In this document: positions 1 to 8,576 of the stretch, piece after piece | How the letters are laid out: each line of letters starts with the position of its first letter | Numbering within the stretch: the stretch's first letter is position 1 | Assembly (NCBI RefSeq): GCF_030813235.1 | Contig: NZ_JAUSUB010000037.1 | Span: forward strand, 1 to 44,917 | Direction: 5' to 3' | DNA from: Cytobacillus purgationiresistens | GTDB lineage: Bacteria > Bacillota > Bacilli > Bacillales > Cytobacillaceae | DNA length: 44,917 bases | Made by a program: the position numbers and the translations under genes | The notes under the pieces: model-generated | The model's input: the letters and a program-made list of their open reading frames with translations, nothing else | The model's database searches: none | Told to the model about the DNA's origin: nothing

Positions 1-237
1 TTGATTAGCTCGTTTTTGCACTAAAAGTGCGATGCTGATAAATCAGCTTTTTTTGAATTAACGTTGACGTTTTTTGTTCGTTCAGTTTTCAAAGATCAAT
101 CTCGTTCGCTTCAGAAGCGACTTTATCAATATATCATTTTAGCAACCTAGTGTCAACAACTTTTTTAATTTCTTTTTTTAAGTTGCCGTCATCAACGACT
201 GCTTTACTATAATAACACCCTCTCACAATGTCGTCAA
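1..237 (-). promoter_or_regulatory. rRNA operon leader with tandem promoters P1/P2
   Basis: Read on the minus strand, two sigma-A promoters follow each other. P1 has -35 TTGACG (232-237), a 17-nt spacer and -10 TATTAT (209-214). P2 has -35 TTGACA (151-156), a 17-nt spacer and -10 TATATT (128-133). Downstream come a perfect hairpin (106-120), a boxA antitermination sequence TGATCTTTGAAAACT (84-98), and two more hairpins (34-47 and 18-30). This is the classical layout in front of Bacillus 16S rRNA genes. The 16S gene itself would begin just below position 1 and is not in the window. Promoters and boxA are seen directly; that an rRNA gene follows is inferred. Confidence 0.88.
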
Positions 238-306
238 CAACAAATACTACTTTTTCTAAAAAACCTTCATAGTATCTGTTTACCTCAACTAATCTATGAT
301 TAAACA

Positions 307-347
307 TAAAAAAGGAAGCCTGCATATATACAGGCTCCCCCCTTCCA
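307..347 (-). terminator. Intrinsic terminator of pbuG
   Basis: On the minus strand a GC-rich stem (GAGCCTG pairing with CAGGCTTC across a TATATA loop) is followed by a run of seven T. It lies 15 nt past the pbuG stop and separates pbuG from the rRNA promoters. Confidence 0.9.
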
Positions 348-361
348 TTTTAATTTATTTC

Positions 362-1687
362 TTAATGGAAGATTAAATATAGAAGGAATACACAGAAGAA
401 GAAATACATTACAGGATGAACTTCTTTAGCTTTTCCTTTTACGATCATTGTGATTGGGTAGAAAACGAAACCTACCGCAATACCCGTTGCAATACTATAG
501 GATAGAGGCATTGTAATCATTGTGAAGAATGCCGGTACTGCAATTTCAAATTTACTCCAATCAATTTTCCCTAATGAAGAAACCATAAGGATACCTACAA
601 TAATTAATGCTGGAGCTGTTACAGCTGGTGTTACAACTTCCAATAGCGGGAAGAAGAACAGTGATAAAAGGAAACATGCTGCTGTAACTAATGCAGCAAA
701 GCCACTTCTTGCACCGGCTGCTACACCTGCTGATGACTCTATAAAAGATGTTACTGTTGATGTACCAAAGATTGAACCAGACATTGAAGCTGTAGCATCT
801 GCAAACAATGCTTTTCCTGCACGCGGCAATTTGTTGTTTTTCACAAATCCTGCTTGGTTTGCAACAGCCATTAGCGTACCTGCGTTATCAAAGAAGTCTA
901 CAAATAAGAAAGTTAATATTACACCTAGCATAGCTGTTGTATAGAATGAAGGATCACCGAAAGCTGCGAATAGCGCTCCAAAAGTTGGGGCTACACTTGG
1001 TACAGAATCAATAATCTTTTCTGGTGTTCCAATTAAATTAAACACCCATCCAACAAGCATTGTAAGAACCATTCCGAAGAAAATACCAGCTTTAAAGCCT
1101 CTTGTCATTAGAATAACTGTTATGATGATTCCAAAGATGGCAAGCAATGTATTAGGATTAGTTAAATCACCAAGCGCTACTAAAGTTGCATCGCTATTGA
1201 CGATGATTCCTGCTGATTGAAAACCGATAAAAGTGATAAACAAACCGATACCAGCACCTACAGCTAATTTCAATTCAAATGGGATGGCGTTGATTAATTT
1301 TTCACGTAATCCCGTTAACGTTAAGATCAAGAAGAAAACACTAGAGATAAAGACTGCAGCAAGTGCATGTGTCCAAGGCATTCCGTTTACTAGAATAACA
1401 GTGTAAGCAAAGAAAGCATTCAAGCCAAGGCCAGGAGCTAAACCGATTGGATACTTGGCTATGAGCCCCATAATAATGGAACCGATGGCAGCCGATACTG
1501 CGGTGGCTACGAAGACTGCACCGTAGTCCATTCTCATTGCGTCAGGCAGATCTGGTACATCCTGCAGTGTTAATGTCATTGGATTGACGGCCAAAATATA
1601 AGCCATTGCTAAAAAAGTTGTAATCCCGCCTATGATTTCGCGGCGGTAATTGGTTCCTAGTTCATCAAACTGGAAATACTTTTTCAT
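362..1687 (-). CDS. pbuG: Guanine/hypoxanthine permease PbuG (NCS2/AzgA-like)
   Basis: Imports guanine and hypoxanthine across the cytoplasmic membrane for purine salvage. The 441-residue product begins MKKYFQFDELGTNYR and is hydrophobic throughout, as in the AzgA/PbuG branch of the nucleobase transporters. Recognisable blocks include TTFLAMAYILAVNP near the N-terminus, GLAPGLGLNAFFAYTV, FLFVDFFDNAGTL and TSTVTSFIESSAGVAAGARSG. I chose ATG 1687 because AGGGGG lies just upstream; an in-frame ATG at 1711 would fall inside the riboswitch terminator. The gene has its own promoter and a guanine riboswitch, so it should be shut off when guanine is plentiful. It follows guaA, as in B. subtilis. Confidence 0.96.
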   Translation of the reverse strand: MKKYFQFDELGTNYRREIIGGITTFLAMAYILAVNPMTLTLQDVPDLPDAMRMDYGAVFVATAVSAAIGSIIMGLIAKYPIGLAPGLGLNAFFAYTVILVNGMPWTHALAAVFISSVFFLILTLTGLREKLINAIPFELKLAVGAGIGLFITFIGFQSAGIIVNSDATLVALGDLTNPNTLLAIFGIIITVILMTRGFKAGIFFGMVLTMLVGWVFNLIGTPEKIIDSVPSVAPTFGALFAAFGDPSFYTTAMLGVILTFLFVDFFDNAGTLMAVANQAGFVKNNKLPRAGKALFADATASMSGSIFGTSTVTSFIESSAGVAAGARSGFAALVTAACFLLSLFFFPLLEVVTPAVTAPALIIVGILMVSSLGKIDWSKFEIAVPAFFTMITMPLSYSIATGIAVGFVFYPITMIVKGKAKEVHPVMYFFFCVFLLYLIFH

Positions 1688-1711
1688 TTCTTTTCCCCCT
1701 AAAGTTGGCAT

Positions 1712-1744
1712 TAAAAAAACTTCGGCTATTGATACTACCGAAGT
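1712..1744 (-). terminator. Riboswitch-controlled terminator before pbuG
   Basis: The minus strand carries ACTTCGG and CCGAAGT separated by 12 nt, followed by a T-run, between the purine aptamer and the pbuG ribosome site. This is the expression platform of a guanine-OFF switch. A five-base match (ACTAC in the 3' P1 region with GTAGT in this stem) is a weak antiterminator candidate. Confidence 0.88.
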
Positions 1745-1827
1745 CTTGACAACAGGGTCGGAACAAATAACATTAGGATAATAATAAAAAAGAAAAATTG
1801 CAAAAACTATCCCTCTGTCAATTGTAC

Positions 1828-1902
1828 ATCCCTCGTAGTCAAGCTATTTACGGTAACTTGGTAGATACTTCTGGGCCATATTCCCAAATTTATACGATGA
1901 TT
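1828..1902 (-). promoter_or_regulatory. Purine riboswitch, guanine class (pbuG leader)
   Basis: On the minus strand the aptamer shows P1 (TCGTA/TACGA), P2 (TGGG/CCCA) with the AATATGG loop, the J2/3 core GTATCTACC, P3 with the CCGTAAA loop, and J3/1 GACTACG. The base equivalent to xpt position 74 is C, which specifies guanine rather than adenine. The conserved loop-loop kissing sequences are present. A terminator follows at 1712-1744. Confidence 0.93.
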
Positions 1903-1926
1903 TCATCTCTATTTAATTTCACTTTT

Positions 1927-1955
1927 ATCTTAGCAGTTAAAAAAGACCTAGTCAA
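1927..1955 (-). promoter_or_regulatory. Sigma-A promoter of pbuG
   Basis: Minus-strand -35 TTGACT (1950-1955), 17-nt spacer, -10 TAAGAT (1927-1932), placed directly upstream of the purine aptamer and just after the guaA terminator. Confidence 0.75.
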
Positions 1956-1958
1956 TAT

Positions 1959-1988
1959 AAAAAGCGAACATTTCCATGTCCGCTTTTT
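1959..1988 (-). terminator. Intrinsic terminator of guaA
   Basis: Stem AAAAAGCG-ACAT / ATGT-CGCTTTTT with one A/C mismatch, 20 nt past the guaA stop. T-runs on both strands make it potentially bidirectional. It abuts the -35 of the pbuG promoter. Confidence 0.85.
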
Positions 1989-2008
1989 ACCATTGTTCGT
2001 GTATTAAC

Positions 2009-3562
2009 TTATTCCCACTCAATTGTTGCTGGTGGCTTGCTTGTAATATCGTAAACCACACGATTGATGTGAGATACTTCATTTACGATTCTTGTTGAGA
2101 TGATTTCCAGCACATCCCAAGGAATTCTTGCCCAGTCAGATGTCATTCCATCAATGGATGTTACTGCACGGATGCCGATTGTGTAATCGTATGTGCGCGC
2201 ATCACCCATAACACCTACACTGCGAATGTCAGGAAGAACTGTGAAGTATTGCCATACATCACGCTCTAAACCAGCTTTTGCAATTTCTTCACGTAGAATT
2301 GCATCTGATTCACGAACGATTTCTAATTTTTCATCTGAAATTTCACCTAATACACGGATACCCAGTCCTGGACCAGGGAATGGTTGTCTCCAAACGACCT
2401 CATCAGGAATGCCTAGCTCAGTTCCTAATGCACGCACTTCGTCTTTAAATAGTGTATTTAAAGGCTCAATTAATTGGAATTGCATATCCTCAGGAAGTCC
2501 GCCAACATTGTGGTGGGACTTAATTGTTTGTGCAGTTGCTGTACCGCTCTCGATAATATCAGTATATAGTGTCCCTTGCGCTAAATAATCGATACCTTCA
2601 AGCTTTGTAGCTTCATCATCAAATACATAAATGAATTCGTTACCGATAATTTTACGTTTTTGCTCTGGGTCACTAACACCCTTAAGTTTGTTTAAGAAAC
2701 GATCTTTCGCATCAACTTTAATCACGTTCATGTTGAAGCCTTCTGAGAAAGTTTTCATTACGCCTTCTGCTTCATCTTTACGCAACAGACCATGGTCAAC
2801 AAAGATACATGTTAACTGATCACCAATTGCTTTGTGGATTAATACAGCCACTACAGAAGAATCTACACCGCCGCTCAATGCGCAAAGTACATTTTTATCT
2901 CCAACAGACTTACGGATTTTCTCCATTTCAATTTCAATGAAGTTTTCCATTGACCAGTCACCTTTACATTCGCAAACGCCGAATACAAAGTTTTTCAGCA
3001 TATCATTACCGTAAACAGAGTGGCGTACCTCTGGATGGAATTGAACGCCGTAAAGCCCGCGTGATTCATCACTAATTGCCGCAACTGGACAAGATGGGTT
3101 CGTACCATCAATCGTAAAGCCTTCTGGCGCTTCCACTACCAGGTCACCGTGACTCATCCAAACAATTTGCTCATTCGGAAGCTCTGTAAATAGTTTGGAT
3201 TGATTTTCTAATTTAAGAACAGCTTTACCATATTCGCGGTGTTTAGCTTGTTCTACTTTACCACCGAAGTGCTTCGTCATTAACTGCATACCATAGCAAA
3301 TTCCGAAAATAGGCAGACCTAGTTCAAAGATTTCCTCATCACAACTGAATGCATTTTCACCGTATACGCTGTTTGGACCTCCCGAGAAGATGATGCCCTT
3401 AGGATTAATCTTTCTAATTTCTTCAGCTGTAATTGTGTGTGGATGCAACTCGCTATACACACCCAACTCCCTGATTCTACGTGTAATCAGCTGATTGTAC
3501 TGACTCCCAAAGTCAAGTACGATAATCATTTCTTGATCTTGCAATTCTACTTTCCCCGTCAC
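2009..3562 (-). CDS. guaA: GMP synthase (glutamine-hydrolysing)
   Basis: Converts XMP, ATP and glutamine to GMP in the cytosol, the last step of guanine nucleotide synthesis. The N-terminal class I glutamine amidotransferase domain carries the triad Cys89 (FGICYGMQ), His176 and Glu178 (VQFHPEV). The ATP-pyrophosphatase domain has the P-loop SGGVDSS at about 230-236. The C-terminal dimerisation domain ends in [11 protein letters not shown], as in B. subtilis. I start the protein at GTG 3562 (517 residues). It has GAGGTGAA five bases upstream and gives the usual family length; the longer ATG start at 3622 has no good ribosome site. A guanine riboswitch precedes it. Confidence 0.96.
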   Translation of the reverse strand: MTGKVELQDQEMIIVLDFGSQYNQLITRRIRELGVYSELHPHTITAEEIRKINPKGIIFSGGPNSVYGENAFSCDEEIFELGLPIFGICYGMQLMTKHFGGKVEQAKHREYGKAVLKLENQSKLFTELPNEQIVWMSHGDLVVEAPEGFTIDGTNPSCPVAAISDESRGLYGVQFHPEVRHSVYGNDMLKNFVFGVCECKGDWSMENFIEIEMEKIRKSVGDKNVLCALSGGVDSSVVAVLIHKAIGDQLTCIFVDHGLLRKDEAEGVMKTFSEGFNMNVIKVDAKDRFLNKLKGVSDPEQKRKIIGNEFIYVFDDEATKLEGIDYLAQGTLYTDIIESGTATAQTIKSHHNVGGLPEDMQFQLIEPLNTLFKDEVRALGTELGIPDEVVWRQPFPGPGLGIRVLGEISDEKLEIVRESDAILREEIAKAGLERDVWQYFTVLPDIRSVGVMGDARTYDYTIGIRAVTSIDGMTSDWARIPWDVLEIISTRIVNEVSHINRVVYDITSKPPATIEWE

Positions 3563-3749
3563 GCTGTTCACCTCATCGACATTTATAGAATGAAAATAAC
3601 TATTATTTATCTTCCCATTCATAACGTATCTCGAACTGGAAGAATCATTCTTTCATTCACTTCACATTAAAGAATTACCAAGTTTTTTTGTTTTATTCAT
3701 ATCATACCCAGACATATTTTAAACATCCCATAATACAAAAAGACATCAT

Positions 3750-3807
3750 AAAAAAACTAGAGTTCTTCTCCTCCTCAATAAACGTGAAAGCAGAATTCTA
3801 GTTTTTC
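3750..3807 (-). terminator. Riboswitch-controlled terminator before guaA
   Basis: Minus-strand AAAAACTAGA-ATTCT pairs with AGAACT-CTAGTTTTT around a roughly 24-nt loop, ending in T7. It lies between the aptamer and the guaA start and serves as the off-state of the riboswitch. Confidence 0.85.
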
Positions 3808-3832
3808 TCATTAGTGCTAATAGAATAATCTG

Positions 3833-3903
3833 CCTTCATAGTCAGATCATTTGCGGTGATCCGGTAGAGACTTTCGAACCGTATTATCGAGGATATATGA
3901 AGG
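3833..3903 (-). promoter_or_regulatory. Purine riboswitch, guanine class (guaA leader)
   Basis: Minus-strand P1 is CCTTCATA/TATGAAGG, P2 is TCGA/TCGA around AATACGG, the core is AGTCTCTACC, P3 is GGATCA/TGATCT with the CCGCAAA loop, and J3/1 is GACTATG. C at the specificity position indicates guanine. The terminator at 3750-3807 completes the switch. Confidence 0.93.
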
Positions 3904-3977
3904 ATACTTATATTAAATTTTAAATAATAGCCGCTTACCTAATTAAACTTTAAGCAAGCGGGGGTTCTCATTCAACT

Positions 3978-4007
3978 ATTTTAACAACAGGACATTTTTT
4001 TGGTCAA
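3978..4007 (-). promoter_or_regulatory. Sigma-A promoter of guaA
   Basis: Minus-strand -35 TTGACC (4002-4007) overlaps the yebA stop codon; an 18-nt spacer leads to -10 TAAAAT (3978-3983). An inverted repeat (CCGCTT/AAGCGG, about 3929-3960) lies between promoter and aptamer. It lacks a T-run, so I do not call it a terminator. Confidence 0.7.
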
Positions 4008-6196
4008 GCTATTGTCGACTTAATTAAATTTTCCCACAATTTCCTCATATCACTCCATGTTCCTTTTTCTAGGGAACCACGGTAAAGGTACTGTTCGTAT
4101 TTAGCAGTCAGCCTGCTCATATCCCTAGTTGAAAAAGTATGATCAATCACCTTTGCATACTCTCTCAAGGTTTGTCCTTCTCCCCTTGGCAACCCATATC
4201 TATCTAGCTCTTCCAAAAGTGTCAAGTATGCTTTAACAAATTGCTTATCATCGTTGGAACGCTTGTACCAAACAACATAAACATAAGGCAGCCATTTTCC
4301 ACGTTTGTAGTAAAGGAGAGCAATTAGGACAATAATAATCAAGAGAACACCCAGAGAAACCTTCCAATATTTACTTGCTATTTCTTTCGCTTGATTCCAC
4401 ACTTTTTCTAGTGTAAATTCATTCCCTTTTGCAGAGGTGTTGCTTGGATCTTCTAATTCAGGTTTTTTCGGCTCAGTTGGTGTTTGTTCCTGTGTTTGAT
4501 TATCATCATCTGAAGCTAAATCAAAATTATATTGCACACTATTTGTAAACCCTCGTGTTGGCTCAAAGGAAACCCAGCCTACTTCAGGAAAATACGCTTC
4601 TACCCATGAATGAGCATTATTGTTGGTTACTTCATAAGTAGAATTTCCTTCTATCCGCTCACCTTCTGTATATCCCTTAACCCAACGTGTAGGTATTCCG
4701 GCAGATCTCGCTAAGACAATCATTGATGTCGAAAAGTTATCACAGTATCCTCGTTGTGTTTCAAATAAAAATTGATCAACATAGTCATCGTCCTCAGCCG
4801 GTATCGCAACATTTACCTGGTCATAGATATAACCTTGATTGCTAAAATATCGTTCTATTTCCCTAATTTGATCAAACCAACTATCGCTTCCCTCTACAAT
4901 TTCAGCAGCTAAGTCTCTGACCCTTTGCGGAAGATCGTCAGGCAGCTGAGTATAGCGGTCATAAAATTCTTTATCCAGCCCATGCTCTTCATTGTTTGCA
5001 GCACTTAATGCTGTCACACTATAGCGGGGGCGATCATAATAAACTTCATATTCCGGCAGAAACACTTTATTTCCGCCCTGAAACTTTTGAATTCTTTCAA
5101 GAACCGGATTGAGCTCAAATGAAAATTGAGAGTCTCCCTCCACTCTATTTACCCCTAACGGATAAACAATATGCGGATAATCCATGAACACTCTCACAGT
5201 GCTCATATGTTCAGTTGTTTCTATATTCTCATTATCAACAAATGACTCTATCGGGACACTGTCCCCTACTCCAAATGGGATTGATTCCTCATCGTCTGGA
5301 GTTGAGATCCAGCCCTTTCCCGTATATATATCCTTCGTCTCCACTTTCCAATAATGACGATGCTCCATTTCTGCTTGCATAACCACTTGGTTGTCTGGAA
5401 GAAATGGACCGCCTAAAGAAGAATCATCCTCCCCATACCCAATCTTCCGAATACCCGACTTATCATTTACACCACTTCTTTCATTAAAGGAAGTAAAATA
5501 AGGAACCGGATCTGGCCAAAGCGGATCAGCCTTAGGTGCGACAAAACCAATCCCGGCACTCGCAATAATAAATGCCGTTAATGGCAGCATCCATTTCCTT
5601 GTAAATGACTTGCCTTTTTTAATTCCTTCTTTTTCAAGCTGTCGATAAAAGGCGAGCATACCCATGACAGCAAACCCCGAAATGACTGTTCTTACAATCG
5701 CACCGTCTGCCGCATAAGGTGTATAGGTATCAAGTACTGTAATGTAAATCAGTGTCATTAAAAAGAATAAAAATATTTGCCTTCGGTTGATCAGCCAATA
5801 CTGTATTAAGTAGGTCATTAGCCAAAGGAGAATAAAGAAAAGGAAGCTGCGAAACATGTCTGTAAGTTCAGGCCAGACCCGCTGAATCATAACAGAGAAA
5901 TTATAGAAGAATTCCTCTATCATGATTGAAAAGGACTGAAATGGTCCGTATGTTTCACTATAGTATAAGAAATACAACGTTAATAAGATAAAACCACTAT
6001 TCAAGACAAAACGGACAATCCAATGAATGGAAAAGAAGTCCAACATTAGAGCCATCACCAGAAAGAGTATAAACACCCAAGCGTTCGATGTATCTGTTAA
6101 CTGTTCCACTGGACGGATCCATTCCCATAAAAGAAAAAATCCGAACACATATAATACCAATGTAGAAAGACGGTTATATCCGTTAGGGTTTGTCAT
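4004..6196 (-). CDS. yebA: YebA-like membrane transglutaminase-family protein (TgpA type)
   Basis: A 730-residue membrane protein. About five hydrophobic segments occupy residues 10-215, followed by a large extracytoplasmic part. A transglutaminase/protease-like core at about 440-560 shows the triad Cys485 (QRGYCDNFS), His529 (NAHSWVEAYF) and Glu545 (GWVSFEPT; Asp is commoner here). A further TM segment spans about 613-630, and a DUF4129-like cytoplasmic C-terminus follows. It ends the yeaC-yeaD-yebA set and overlaps yeaD by 4 nt (ATGA), indicating translational coupling. MoxR, DUF58 and TgpA genes cluster widely and are thought to act together in envelope processes. The actual substrate is unknown. 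Confidence 0.9.
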   Translation of the reverse strand: MTNPNGYNRLSTLVLYVFGFFLLWEWIRPVEQLTDTSNAWVFILFLVMALMLDFFSIHWIVRFVLNSGFILLTLYFLYYSETYGPFQSFSIMIEEFFYNFSVMIQRVWPELTDMFRSFLFFILLWLMTYLIQYWLINRRQIFLFFLMTLIYITVLDTYTPYAADGAIVRTVISGFAVMGMLAFYRQLEKEGIKKGKSFTRKWMLPLTAFIIASAGIGFVAPKADPLWPDPVPYFTSFNERSGVNDKSGIRKIGYGEDDSSLGGPFLPDNQVVMQAEMEHRHYWKVETKDIYTGKGWISTPDDEESIPFGVGDSVPIESFVDNENIETTEHMSTVRVFMDYPHIVYPLGVNRVEGDSQFSFELNPVLERIQKFQGGNKVFLPEYEVYYDRPRYSVTALSAANNEEHGLDKEFYDRYTQLPDDLPQRVRDLAAEIVEGSDSWFDQIREIERYFSNQGYIYDQVNVAIPAEDDDYVDQFLFETQRGYCDNFSTSMIVLARSAGIPTRWVKGYTEGERIEGNSTYEVTNNNAHSWVEAYFPEVGWVSFEPTRGFTNSVQYNFDLASDDDNQTQEQTPTEPKKPELEDPSNTSAKGNEFTLEKVWNQAKEIASKYWKVSLGVLLIIIVLIALLYYKRGKWLPYVYVVWYKRSNDDKQFVKAYLTLLEELDRYGLPRGEGQTLREYAKVIDHTFSTRDMSRLTAKYEQYLYRGSLEKGTWSDMRKLWENLIKSTIA

Positions 6197-7410
6197 CCTC
6201 TTTTCACCTCCGAGAATGCCTCAAAAAATCCCTCGTCATGAATCATCTTAATTTTAATTCCTCTAGTTTTTGCCATCTCAATTAAGGAAAGCTCCTTTTT
6301 GGTAGGAATCTCCTTTTTCTTTTTCATTAAAAAAAGAGTTACATTTCCTTTCCTAGATGAGTAATAGCTTGCTTTTTCAATGAGAGGCTTCGTCATCTGA
6401 GAAGTGATGAGCATCAAATTATAATTTTGCTGTGAAAGAAAGTTTTCAGACTCTAAAACGAGATCAACAGTCACCTTGCTATCATCCTTTACCTTAGCTA
6501 AATGATAGAAAATTTGTTGAAGCTGTGCCTCTCCACCTCTGATTGGGAACTCAACCCGCTCGGAGGAAGAGGAAAGAAATCCAGTTTGTGCCCCTTTATG
6601 CAGAATCGCTCTTACCAATGATGCGGTAAAGGAAACAACGACTTCAAAACGGCTATCAGGTGCGCAATCCATTAATATAAAAACATCATGAGATTTACGC
6701 TGTTCGAATTCCTTCGTCATAATATCATTTCTCTTGGCGGTTGCTTTCCAATTAATCCACGAAAAGCGGTCACCCGGCTGATATTCACGTACACCTGTGG
6801 CCATGGAAGTATCTCTTTGCACACGTTCATTGGATGCAGTCATCCCTTGATCATAGTGGTTTTCCTGGGGACGATAGGTCATTTCCTCATACGCAGGGTA
6901 AACCAGAATACGGTTCTCTAAAGGAATTTGAACTTCCTTTTCTATTAATCCAAGCGGGTCACCTGTCTTCAATCGTAAATGGTGAAATAAATGCTCCCCT
7001 CTAGGCACATTCTTCATGAGATACTGAATCTTTAATTCCTTTTGAAATCCAGGAAACAGCAGTTTTTTCTCACTATTTTGATTCTTTATCAGTCGAAGTT
7101 TTTGATCCAGCTCATCTTCAACCACGATAAAAAACAGCGGAAATCCCGTTTGTCTTTTAATCGTTAAAGTCACCTCGACAGATTCACCAGCATTAAATTC
7201 ATGCTTTGATAACTCTCTTTCGACTTCAAACTTTTGAATCTGATACAAGGAAAGTGCCAAAGCATAAAATCCAAACGGAAGAAAGCTGTAAAAAAGGAAC
7301 CAGCTAACAAATCCACCTTGAAACATCGCATAAGAAAAGGTAATGACGATAAGTAAATAAAGCAAAATCAATTTCCATATATCTTTTACGAATGCAAAAA
7401 AACGCTTCAT
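6193..7410 (-). CDS. yeaD: DUF58 family protein YeaD
   Basis: 405 residues. Two N-terminal hydrophobic segments (about 12-55) anchor it. A soluble part follows with the DUF58 signature YQPGDRFSWINWKATAKRND near residues 210-230, in a von Willebrand A-like region where FILMD follows. DUF58 proteins are regular partners of MoxR ATPases, as here: yeaC lies upstream with a 1-nt gap and yebA overlaps downstream. The molecular role is not established. The ribosome site is weak, which suggests coupling to yeaC translation. Confidence 0.9.
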   Translation of the reverse strand: MKRFFAFVKDIWKLILLYLLIVITFSYAMFQGGFVSWFLFYSFLPFGFYALALSLYQIQKFEVERELSKHEFNAGESVEVTLTIKRQTGFPLFFIVVEDELDQKLRLIKNQNSEKKLLFPGFQKELKIQYLMKNVPRGEHLFHHLRLKTGDPLGLIEKEVQIPLENRILVYPAYEEMTYRPQENHYDQGMTASNERVQRDTSMATGVREYQPGDRFSWINWKATAKRNDIMTKEFEQRKSHDVFILMDCAPDSRFEVVVSFTASLVRAILHKGAQTGFLSSSSERVEFPIRGGEAQLQQIFYHLAKVKDDSKVTVDLVLESENFLSQQNYNLMLITSQMTKPLIEKASYYSSRKGNVTLFLMKKKKEIPTKKELSLIEMAKTRGIKIKMIHDEGFFEAFSEVKRG

Positions 7411-7411
7411 C

Positions 7412-8371
7412 TTATTTCACAGCCTTTTGAACCGGGACAGGCGTCCTTGCCAAAATCCGCTCAACGACATTCTCTGCTGTGATTCCTTCAAATTTGGCTT
7501 CCGACTTCAATATAATTCTATGGACAAATACAGCAGATGCTAAGTGTTGAACGTCATCAGGCAATACATAATCACGGTTATATATGAATGCATAAGCCTG
7601 TGCCGCCTTCATCAACGCAATCGATCCACGCGGGCTTACACCTAAATACACACTTCCATGCGTCCTCGTACTATCTGCTAAATCCACGATATACCGTTTA
7701 ATCGAATCGTCTACATATACTTCTTTAATTTCTTCTTGCAGTTTCCTTAGCTCCTCTAAATCAATAACTGAATCAATAGTCTCAATCGGAGCTTGCTTCT
7801 GTACCCGATTTAACACCTCAATTTCATCCTTAGCACTTGGGTAGCCCATTTTCATCTTCAATAAAAAGCGATCTAATTGTGCTTCCGGCAAAGGATACGT
7901 TCCTTCATACTCAATTGGATTTTGCGTCGCCATAACAAAGAAAGGTTTTCCAAGCATATGTGTCACACCATCTATCGTTACACTGCTCTCTTCCATTCCT
8001 TCCAGCAGTGCAGATTGTGTTTTTGGGGAAGTCCTGTTAATTTCATCCGCTAAAATAATATTCCCCATAATCGGACCAGGTCTGAATTGGAATTCCATTT
8101 CCTTAGGATTATAGATAGACACACCTGTTACATCTGATGGCAATAAATCTGGTGTAAATTGAATACGTCTAAAGTTAGCCCCAATAGACTTTGCTAGCGC
8201 TCGTACCATCATCGTCTTCCCCACCCCGGGCACATCTTCAAGCAGTACATGCCCATCCGCAAGTAGAGCGACTATACTCAATTCAGCTACCTGCCTCTTT
8301 CCAATCATTACTTTTTCTATATTAACGAGCACCTGCTCAATAGCCGGATGCATCTCTTCTGTCATCATCAT
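7412..8371 (-). CDS. yeaC: MoxR-family AAA+ ATPase YeaC
   Basis: A 319-residue cytosolic AAA+ ATPase. Walker A is GVGKT (49-53), Walker B is ILADEIN (107-112 region), sensor 1 is ATQNP at about 149-152, and the LDRFL arginine is near 168. This is the standard MoxR arrangement. MoxR ATPases act as chaperones in assembling complexes with neighbouring DUF58/VWA proteins. First gene of the yeaC-yeaD-yebA operon. Start at ATG 8371 (the first of three consecutive ATG codons), preceded by AGGGGG at good spacing. Confidence 0.93.
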   Translation of the reverse strand: MMMTEEMHPAIEQVLVNIEKVMIGKRQVAELSIVALLADGHVLLEDVPGVGKTMMVRALAKSIGANFRRIQFTPDLLPSDVTGVSIYNPKEMEFQFRPGPIMGNIILADEINRTSPKTQSALLEGMEESSVTIDGVTHMLGKPFFVMATQNPIEYEGTYPLPEAQLDRFLLKMKMGYPSAKDEIEVLNRVQKQAPIETIDSVIDLEELRKLQEEIKEVYVDDSIKRYIVDLADSTRTHGSVYLGVSPRGSIALMKAAQAYAFIYNRDYVLPDDVQHLASAVFVHRIILKSEAKFEGITAENVVERILARTPVPVQKAVK

Positions 8372-8468
8372 TATTTCCCCCTATACTGTCATGGTTTCAT
8401 ATCGCACTGTACACGGTTGCAAAAAACGCCAATAATTGTCCTTCTTCTACTTAATATTCGCTTTTACT

Positions 8469-8495
8469 TGTCAAAATCCTGTAAATTTCTACAGG
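8469..8495 (-). promoter_or_regulatory. Possible yeaC promoter element with dyad
   Basis: A perfect inverted repeat, CCTGTA-N6-TACAGG (8478-8495), sits just upstream of a minus-strand TTGACA (8469-8474). No convincing -10 lies at normal spacing, so a promoter with a bound regulator is only a suggestion. Confidence 0.3.
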
Positions 8496-8576
8496 GAAGT
8501 CGGACTTTTTACATAGAAATTGTTTTTTTTAGCGGGAAAGTTGGTTGATGTTTTAAGGGAGGGGATGTGTCTTCAT

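Noticed and set aside
134..325. Minus-strand 63-codon open frame
   Set aside because: It lies across the two rRNA promoters and has no ribosome site; the promoter elements explain the sequence better.
3563..3622. Longer GuaA N-terminus from ATG 3622
   Set aside because: No good ribosome site; GTG 3562 has GAGGTGAA at 5 nt and gives the usual family length.
3929..3960. Terminator of the yeaC-yeaD-yebA operon
   Set aside because: CCGCTT/AAGCGG can pair around a long loop but no T-run follows, and it lies downstream of the guaA promoter.
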